This document shows positions 58,657 through 64,000 of a stretch of DNA of 64,000 bases, one piece after another. The stretch is taken from the NCBI GenBank assembly GCA_963854835.1, contig OY978530.1, positions 30,472,695 to 30,536,694 on the forward strand, given 5' to 3'. Made by a program: the position numbers and the translations under genes. Below the pieces are notes generated by a model. It saw only the letters and a list, made by a program, of their open reading frames with translations, did no database searches and was not told the origin of the DNA. The stretch comes from Megamerina dolium. Taxonomy: Eukaryota > Arthropoda > Insecta > Diptera > Megamerinidae. How positions within the stretch are numbered: position 1 is the stretch's first letter; each line of letters opens with the position of its first letter.

Positions 58657-59259
58657 AGTAGATAGAATATGGAGATTCTGGATCAGCTATCTTAGCCGTG
58701 TGTTAGAGGGAGACAGTAGATCGGCATGGTTGCAGCTATCTTGGCAGTGTGTGTGTGTGAGGGAGACGGCATGTGTGTGGGAGGGAGGCAGCATGTGTGA
58801 AGCTATCTTCACAGTGTGTAAGAGTGAGAAAGGCGTGGCACGGTTGCAGCTATCTTGATAGGTGTGTGAGAGGGAGATGGCATGATGGGTGGGCGGAGGG
58901 TGTGGAGGGGGTGGTCTAGGTGTGAGGAGTGGGGGCGGAGGGTCTGGTGGGGGTGACTTAGGTGTGACGGCGTGGGTGGGCGGAGGGTGTGGCGGGGTGG
59001 CTTATGCGTGAGGATGATATTGAATCGAGCTGTACTACCAGACTATCACGATCGGTAGCAAGCAGCTATGACTTGTAGTGGTTGATATAGTAAGTGCATA
59101 TGTGTGTGTGTGTGTGTGTGTATGTATGATATGATATGATATTAGGCTGTAGCTAAATGCTTGACTCATATGTTGAATCGCTTAGGGTAGCTTATCAGCT
59201 ATGCGAGCTATACGCTCAGTATAGTAAATACATGTACATTCGTTTGTGTATGGTTATAG
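58657..59259 (+). repeat. Maverick B terminal inverted repeat
   Basis: About 600 bp, reverse complement of 21095-22003 without the retroposon found there. It holds GT repeats (59101-59125) and several GGGTGGGCGGAGGGTGTGG-type repeats (58890-59000). Confidence 0.88.
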
Positions 59260-59600
59260 CTTGTAGCTACATAGGCTACATATACTTTTTGTTGAGGTAG
59301 GTTTTTTTTCATTATTCATGTTGAATAGGTTAATGTACACAAATTATATTTGAATTACTTGTTTGCAATTGACTCATATGTTGAATCGCTTAGGATAACT
59401 TATCAGCTATGCGAGTTATGCGGTCGGTATAACCTACATATATATTAGACTATTTATAGCCTAATATATATGCAGCTAGCATGAGTATCAAAAAATAATA
59501 TAAGTTTTTTTATTGAGGTAGGTTCTTCATATTTCTCATTATTCACGTTGAGGAGGTCAATGTATCCAAATTATATTTGAGTTACTTAATTGACAATTAT
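59160..59600 (+). repeat. Subterminal tandem duplication of about 220 bp
   Basis: GACTCATATGTTGAATCGC with the following 45 bp occurs at 59162 and again at 59371; TTGAGGTAGGTT plus the following 65 bp occurs at 59293 and 59514. So a block of about 210-220 bp is present twice, diverged by some 15 percent, between the terminal repeat and the first gene. Confidence 0.8.
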
Positions 59601-59634
59601 TTTTTATTTCACACCTGACAATTGGAGTGTTAGG

Positions 59635-60099
59635 ATGTTTTGGTGTCAAACGATTCGCGATAATGATAAATATTTCGTATGTCATAGCGCATGGTCCCAA
59701 TGCAAAATAGTTCGAGTGGTTGCGAGGGAAAGAGTTATGGAGGTATTCGTAAAACCAGAGGATGGACTTCGATCTTTAATATTGCGTGTAACTCGAAATG
59801 GTGGTGTTTTATTACGAGATATGGAATTCAAATTTAAATCGGATCAACATGTTCAAATTGAAGTTTTAGGAGGTGAAATAGTGTTGGCGGGTCAATCATA
59901 TGATGGAGCTTATAGAAGCACCAATGTTTTCCAATATTTAGGGGACTGTCCATTCTCTGATGATGAAGGATGGGGTAGTCGCTTAAAGCGTGATGCTGAA
60001 ATTACTTATACTACTACTACTACTACTACTGGAAAGTCTTTCGTTACAGATGATGATGATTATGTAAACGAAAATCATGATATTGTTGAAGGAAATTAA
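59635..60099 (+). CDS. Maverick-borne nucleoplasmin-like protein
   Basis: 154 residues from ATG 59635; an in-frame ATG at 59590 exists, but the later one gives the conserved MFW start of the nucleoplasmin-like fold. Residues 1-105 follow the pattern of that domain as in insect FKBP39 and nucleoplasmin-like proteins: MFWCQTI, a middle ILRVTRNGGVLLRDMEFKF, then VLGGEIVLAGQSYDG. Two acidic patches follow, FSDDEGWGS and TDDDDYVNENHD, separated by a run of seven Thr. Nucleoplasmins are pentameric histone chaperones that use acidic tracts to bind histones. A role in packing or unpacking Maverick DNA is inference. The frame is intact. Confidence 0.6.
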   Translation: MFWCQTIRDNDKYFVCHSAWSQCKIVRVVARERVMEVFVKPEDGLRSLILRVTRNGGVLLRDMEFKFKSDQHVQIEVLGGEIVLAGQSYDGAYRSTNVFQYLGDCPFSDDEGWGSRLKRDAEITYTTTTTTTGKSFVTDDDDYVNENHDIVEGN

Positions 60100-60156
60100 C
60101 TCGAATTTCATTCAGTACCCTGATGGTTATTGAAGTGAAAATTACTTTATAAAAGA

Positions 60157-60447
60157 ATGGGTGAAATTAGTGATGCTATTCAATTTTTTTTAAATAAAAA
60201 TGAGTATATCATCTCTGTGGAAGAAAAGCAAAATTTATTATATATTATGAACACTTTCAATGATTTCGCAGTTACGGATTTTTGCGAAAATGACAATGTA
60301 ATCCATAGTAAGGACTGTATACGGAATAGACTCATTACGAATAATGAGTCATATACTTGCATCTGTCACATATATAGATCTATATTCACCTATATCGTAC
60401 ATTTAACGAATAAATACAATATGACTCTGGGGCGAGAGAGAGAATAA
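60157..60447 (+). CDS. Unknown 96-residue Maverick B protein
   Basis: ATG 60157, 57 bp after the nucleoplasmin-like gene on the same strand, stop at 60447. Mixed acidic N-terminal half (MGEISDAIQFFLNKNEYIIS) and a Cys-containing second half (NNESYTCICHIYRSIFTYIV). Mostly helical by composition. Cys residues at 60289, 60316, 60358 and 60364 do not form a known finger. I recognise no family. Position and intact frame argue for a real gene. Confidence 0.45.
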   Translation: MGEISDAIQFFLNKNEYIISVEEKQNLLYIMNTFNDFAVTDFCENDNVIHSKDCIRNRLITNNESYTCICHIYRSIFTYIVHLTNKYNMTLGRERE

Positions 60448-60638
60448 GATCGACAACCAACATACCTACCATCAATGAAGTTCCTATCTTCCAACGGAAA
60501 AAATAATTTCAACTTTAAAAATGTATTTTTTTTAGTATAAGATTTTTATTTATTAAATATTAAATTTATAAAAATTATGTTGTATATTTATTATTTTATA
60601 TAATATTAATAATAATAAGAATAAAATACATTTTATTT
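60448..60638. other. Convergent AT-rich spacer
   Basis: Lies between convergent genes; AATAAAA- and ATAATA-rich on both strands, so it may hold both polyadenylation signals. Confidence 0.4.
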
Positions 60639-61262
60639 TTATAAATAAAATTCCTGAGCCTCATGGCGATTTATTTTTAATATGTTTAAATTATGTCTAA
60701 ATATAGTCCCCGGCGGGTTTTGACGCCTATAAATGGCGTAACCACCAGCATTTATAAGCGTTTTTAGTGGCTCGCTCATATTACTAAATCGGGGTGGTAA
60801 GAATACCACCCCGTCATTTAGACTTAACATAATTTTCGGCCCGTAGGCCGTTTGCTTCAATTCGCATTTGATTATCTGATAGCCTTGATCGACTATCAGA
60901 GCATCAATGCGAATTATCGGGTTGCAGTTATTTAATTCATTGACCGCATCCTGCGGTGTATATTTCGCCTCCTCCTCCTTTTCTTTCTGCTGCTGCTGCT
61001 GTTGTTGTTGTTGTTGCTGCTCTTGTTGTTGTTGCTGCTGCTGCTGCAGTTGTTGCTGTTGTTGTTGTTGTTGCTGTTGTTGTTGTTGATGTTGTTGTTG
61101 CTGATTGCTGCAGATTATATACCGCTGAGAGAAGGGTATCTCTTCATCATCTAAAATTTCCACAATATTCTGTAATGAAAGTATATATAAATTATTAATA
61201 TCATAAAACAATAATTTTTTTATAATAAAGAAATGTATACTTACATTATCGTTCTGGTTCAT
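60639..61262 (-). CDS. PolyQ protein with OB-like C-terminal domain, one intron
   Basis: Minus strand. Exon 1 is 61262-61245 (MNQNDN), intron 61244-61170 with GTAAGT at the donor and TTACAG at the acceptor, exon 2 is 61169-60639; spliced product about 182 residues. The 75-nt intron has no stop and is a multiple of three, so unspliced reading also stays open. After EIPFSQRYII comes a glutamine tract of about 40 (CAG/CAA, 60985-61105), a short KEKEEE stretch, and a domain with NPIIRIDALIVDQGYQI, TAYGPKIMLSLND and VVFLPPRF. The last pattern is one I associate with small DNA-binding proteins of Mavericks and related viruses, perhaps an OB fold. That is inference. Confidence 0.6.
   Translation of the reverse strand: MNQNDNVSIHFFIIKKLLFYDINNLYILSLQNIVEILDDEEIPFSQRYIICSNQQQQHQQQQQQQQQQQQQLQQQQQQQQEQQQQQQQQQQQKEKEEEAKYTPQDAVNELNNCNPIIRIDALIVDQGYQIIKCELKQTAYGPKIMLSLNDGVVFLPPRFSNMSEPLKTLINAGGYAIYRRQNPPGTIFRHNLNILKINRHEAQEFYL
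60985..61105. repeat. CAG/CAA trinucleotide repeat
   Basis: Interrupted CTG/TTG units on the plus strand that encode the glutamine tract on the minus strand. Confidence 0.95.
61170..61244 (-). other. Intron in the polyQ protein gene
   Basis: 75 nt, GTAAGT...TTTCATTACAG on the minus strand, with a pyrimidine-rich, AT-rich interior, a typical short dipteran intron. Confidence 0.7.
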
Positions 61263-62084
61263 TCTGCTTTCTTCCTGCTTTCTTCGAATAGTTGTCCATA
61301 ATGATTTCTATTAGGATCGTACACCGTCTATTTATTCAATTTTCAACTATATGAAGCATGTATACATGTATATGATAAATATTTTTATGTATACAGCTTA
61401 CAATCGGCCCCTTGACCGCAATATAATAGTTCACATAGTTAAAATCCCTAAACGTATTAGATATGAAAAGTGGGCCGCAGCAATAGACCACTAATTGTAC
61501 TTCTGCTATGTGATAAGGTGCAGCAAATTGACAACATATAAAGATAAAGATTCAACACATTGACAAAATATTTTTTGTCATATGGGGTGATAAGCTCATA
61601 TACACTTATACACGCCCCACATTTATTTAAATGGCTCATTTCATAGAATTAGTTGCAGTATAAAATTGCAGCGATTCGTAAAGAGTAGTTGAAAGACTCT
61701 TGAAATTATCTTTCTAATAAAATAATTTAATGAGTGAAATAAATGAAAAAAATAACTAAGTGAAGTGAATTATATATTCGTGCAGTGAAGTGATAACTTT
61801 TTGAATAAATAACTATTATAAATATACATTTTCAAAAAACTGCACTCGAAAAAAAATAAATCATTTAAATCGTGTATTCGAAAGTTTTTTAATTGTAGTA
61901 ATAAGTTTTTGGATAACTATTATAAATACACATTTTAAAAAACTGTACTCGAATTCGTACTCATATGAATAAAAACAACTCATTTAATTTAATGTGAAGT
62001 AAAAACTAATAAACAAAAATAGTGATATCTTACTCTAAGAGTAGCAGCAGCAGCAGTAACAGAAATAAAAAATAACAACTACAT

Positions 62085-62122
<38 letters not shown>

Positions 62123-62268
62123 GCAACAATAGTAGCAACAACAATCCTAGCAACAACAGTAGCAGCAGCAATAAAAGTAATAGAGCAGCGGCAGCAGTAG
62201 CAGCAGCAGCAGCAAGAGCAATAATAATAACAGTAAGAGCATCAGTAACAATAAAGTAATATTACCAA

Positions 62269-62309
<41 letters not shown>

Positions 62310-62331
62310 CTATATTAAATTTTATTTAATA
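61263..62331. other. Divergent intergenic region with trinucleotide repeats
   Basis: Between the polyQ gene (minus) and the C2H2 gene (plus). TATAAAA at 61659-61665 is a plausible core promoter for the plus-strand gene. The presumed leader holds CAG (62043-62060, 62160-62215), CAT (62088-62120) and ATT (62270-62305) repeats. No coding frame seen. Confidence 0.55.
61659..61665 (+). promoter_or_regulatory. Candidate TATA box of the C2H2 gene
   Basis: TATAAAA in a less AT-extreme context, 670 bp upstream of ATG 62332. Predicted only from sequence and position. Confidence 0.35.
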
Positions 62332-62982
62332 ATGTCGAAACGTAAAACAGTGCACTCAGCTTTCTTTTGTGAGGAATGTGATACATTTTTCTCTGCAAAG
62401 AGAAATTTGCAAGCACACATTAAACGGGCTCATTCACAAAAAAAGAAAGAATCCAATACTACATATTGCGATTTTTGTAAAAAGAATGTGATAACTCGTA
62501 ATTGGAGTTATCACATACGTACGAATATTCATAAAAGAAATGCCTGCGAAATCGTTGATGGTAATGTGAAAGTTATTCAGTCAGCGTTTAAAAATAGGAT
62601 AAAGACCCTTCAATTTAATAATGATGATGAGGGTGATTTAATCCCCGAAAAATTTATAGGGAAAATTTCGAATTGTATAGTTAGCGTTTTGAAAGAGTCT
62701 TTACTAAGTAATGACCCTTTCAAATATAATTTCGAATTGTTTGGAGAGTATGTAAAACCACCTCACGATATAGTGGAGGTTAAATCTTTTCAAACAAACA
62801 TGATACCCATACACACTATACACGAACTGGAGGACTCACTAAACGATCATGTTGAAAAGATCAAAAATCAAATGAGTGAATTCCAGGAACGTGATAGTGG
62901 GTGGGCCCTTCTTAAATTACTTCATTTGGAGGTTAATGTGAATAAGCTCGACATGATAAAAGGAAAGCTTCAGTTACGGTGA
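62332..62982 (+). CDS. C2H2 zinc-finger protein of the Maverick polymerase region
   Basis: 216 residues. First finger C13-C16-H29-H34 (FFCEECDTFF...), second C46-C49-H61-H67. The C-terminal half has SFQTNMIPIHTIHEL, FQERDSGWALLKLLHLEVNVN and NKLDMIKG, blocks that in insect Mavericks and related elements precede the GSSYIxLP motif at the start of the DNA polymerase frame. Here the frame leaves that pattern after MIKGK and stops at 62982, so the gene is probably cut by a rearrangement. It may bind element ends or form the N-terminal part of the polymerase polyprotein; neither is shown. Confidence 0.6.
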   Translation: MSKRKTVHSAFFCEECDTFFSAKRNLQAHIKRAHSQKKKESNTTYCDFCKKNVITRNWSYHIRTNIHKRNACEIVDGNVKVIQSAFKNRIKTLQFNNDDEGDLIPEKFIGKISNCIVSVLKESLLSNDPFKYNFELFGEYVKPPHDIVEVKSFQTNMIPIHTIHELEDSLNDHVEKIKNQMSEFQERDSGWALLKLLHLEVNVNKLDMIKGKLQLR

Positions 62983-63163
62983 AAAAATGTTTTGTTGCCC
63001 CCTCCGTACTTGAAATTGATGGTGTCGTTTTAGTAGGTTCATCGCTAAATAATCTATCTTCATTCTTTCTAAGCATAGAAAAAGCTATGTTGATGTCGAC
63101 CACCTCATCATTTGGTAGAGTCAAACGAAATCCATATTTTCCCTTTCTTGCACCATCTGATGT
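62933..63163 (-). CDS. Minus-strand frame opposite the C2H2 gene end, 3' part of an unknown protein
   Basis: Reads GKYGFRLTLPNDEVVDINIAF and ends at 62933; it is open back to the RTE insertion at 63163, so its start is lost. Composition looks protein-like (charged and hydrophobic residues alternate, few rare residues). It overlaps the C2H2 frame by 50 bp. It could be the C-terminal end of a Maverick protein brought here by the rearrangement, or chance. No family recognised. Confidence 0.35.
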   Translation of the reverse strand, partial: TSDGARKGKYGFRLTLPNDEVVDINIAFSMLRKNEDRLFSDEPTKTTPSISSTEGATKHFFTVTEAFLLSCRAYSH

Positions 63164-64000
63164 TACTTACTTACTTATGTGGCCATAACAACCGAATATC
63201 GATTTAGGCCGAAAATAACATGCTTCGCCAGCCATCTCTGTTCTTCGCTAGCTGGCGCCAGTTAGAAATTCCAAGCGCCGTCAGGTTCTCCAGTACTTGG
63301 TCTTTACACCGGAGGTTTGGTCTTCCTCTTTTGCGTCGTCCTCCAGCGGGTTCCGAATATAACACCTTCTTAGCTGGAGTGTGTTCTTCCATTCGCTCGA
63401 CATGACCTAGCCAGCGCAGCCGCTGGATTTTGATGCGCTTTACTATGTCAATATCGGCATACAGCTCGTACAGCTCATGGTTGTACCTTATTCGGTACTC
63501 GCCACCAACGCAAATAGGTCCAAAGATCTTGCGTAGGACTTTTCTCTCGAAAACTCCAAGTATTCGCTCATCCGAGGTGGAAATTGTCCAGGCTTCAGCG
63601 CCATATGTTAGGACAGGTATGATGAGAGACTTGTAGAGTGTAGTTTTCGTTCTTCGAGAGAGGGCTCGACTTCTCAATTGCTTACTCAGCCCAAAGTAAC
63701 ACCTGTTAGCAAGAGTTATCCTACGCATGATCTCCAAGCTGACGTCATTACTGCTGTTAATGCTGGTTCCAAGATAGACAAAGTCCCTTACTACTTCAAA
63801 AGCGTCGTTGTCAACAGTGACGTGCTGTCCAAGACGCCGGGACTCTTTGTTTGTTGACACTAGATACTTCGTCTTGCCCTCGTTCACCGTGAGACCCATC
63901 CGACGCGACTCTCTTTCCAACTCTGAGAATGCTGCACTGACTGCTCGCGTGTTCATGCCGATTATGTCAATATCGTCGGCATACGCTAACAGCATGACAC
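63164..64000 (-). mobile_element. RTE-like LINE, copy 4, cut by the window edge
   Basis: TAAG tail at 63164-63176 on the minus strand, same 3' end as the other copies; extends beyond 64000. Confidence 0.93.
63204..63995 (-). CDS. RTE-like LINE protein, C-terminal part, copy 4
   Basis: 263 codons without a stop: LLAYADDIDIIGMNTRA with the catalytic Asp pair, LVSTNKESRRLGQHV, YLGTSINSSNDVS, TYGAEAWTISTSDERILG and the end RDGWRSMLFSA. The sequence ends just before the site where copies 1 and 3 lost a base, so it cannot be told from this window whether this copy has the same lesion. Confidence 0.88.
   Translation of the reverse strand: MLLAYADDIDIIGMNTRAVSAAFSELERESRRMGLTVNEGKTKYLVSTNKESRRLGQHVTVDNDAFEVVRDFVYLGTSINSSNDVSLEIMRRITLANRCYFGLSKQLRSRALSRRTKTTLYKSLIIPVLTYGAEAWTISTSDERILGVFERKVLRKIFGPICVGGEYRIRYNHELYELYADIDIVKRIKIQRLRWLGHVERMEEHTPAKKVLYSEPAGGRRKRGRPNLRCKDQVLENLTALGISNWRQLAKNRDGWRSMLFSA

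Larger units (their letters stand above)
58657..63163 (+). mobile_element. Maverick/Polinton element B, left-hand part
   Basis: Starts AGTAGATAGAATATGG, the inverted counterpart of the end of Maverick A. Inside are four coding units on both strands. The end with integrase, ATPase and protease is not seen, and RTE copy 4 cuts the element at 63164. The gene content is complementary to Maverick A, as expected for the opposite end of the same family. Confidence 0.8.

Noticed and set aside
60907..61198. Cys-rich or Val/Ala-rich plus-strand proteins
   Set aside because: They are the antisense reading of the CAG/CAA repeat that encodes the glutamine tract.

Overview
This is eukaryotic, insect-type DNA, AT-rich and made almost entirely of transposable elements. 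I could not find one unambiguous host gene. The set of elements points to a higher dipteran, and a tephritid fruit fly is my inference: mariner copies with the DD41D spacing of the rosa group, an errantivirus-type gypsy with an env frame, BEL/Pao, copia primed by an internal initiator-tRNA fragment, Jockey and RTE-like LINEs, and two Maverick/Polinton segments. Most copies are broken by stops, frameshifts and nested insertions.

Layout, left to right. 1-4040: decayed BEL/Pao. 4061-22003: the right part of a Maverick (Maverick A, most genes on the minus strand). It is split by a rosa mariner (6428-7730), a TA microsatellite that was itself split by an errantivirus (7958-15102), and an RTE LINE (16838-20170). 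It ends in a long terminal inverted repeat at 21095-22003. 22004-26740: BEL/Pao and gypsy scraps. 26745-32736: a young gypsy element with LTRs identical apart from one A-tract, a 4-bp target duplication and open gag and pol. 32741-41160: BEL, Jockey, SINE, LINE and gypsy remnants and a second rosa copy. 41164-43989: a TA-flanked element with about 0.3-kb inverted repeats, invaded by a deleted Jockey. 44380-56300: an old minus-strand gypsy broken up by RTE copy 2, a copia element and RTE copy 3. 56471-56758: the second copy of a tRNA-derived SINE. 58657-63163: the left part of another Maverick of the same family (Maverick B), starting at a matching inverted repeat. 63164-64000: RTE copy 4.

The Mavericks are the most interesting part. 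Maverick A carries a chromodomain integrase, a packaging ATPase, a parvovirus-like phospholipase A2 domain, an adenain-type protease and a capsid-like fragment. Near its end is a small CARD-only protein resembling the prodomain of the insect initiator caspase Dronc. Maverick B carries a nucleoplasmin-like protein, an unknown 96-residue protein, a polyglutamine protein with a clean 75-nt intron, and a C2H2 protein of the kind found beside Maverick DNA polymerase. Together the halves suggest a virus-like element that captured host apoptosis and chromatin genes. The intact gypsy also carries a clear candidate -1 ribosomal frameshift signal at its gag-pol junction.
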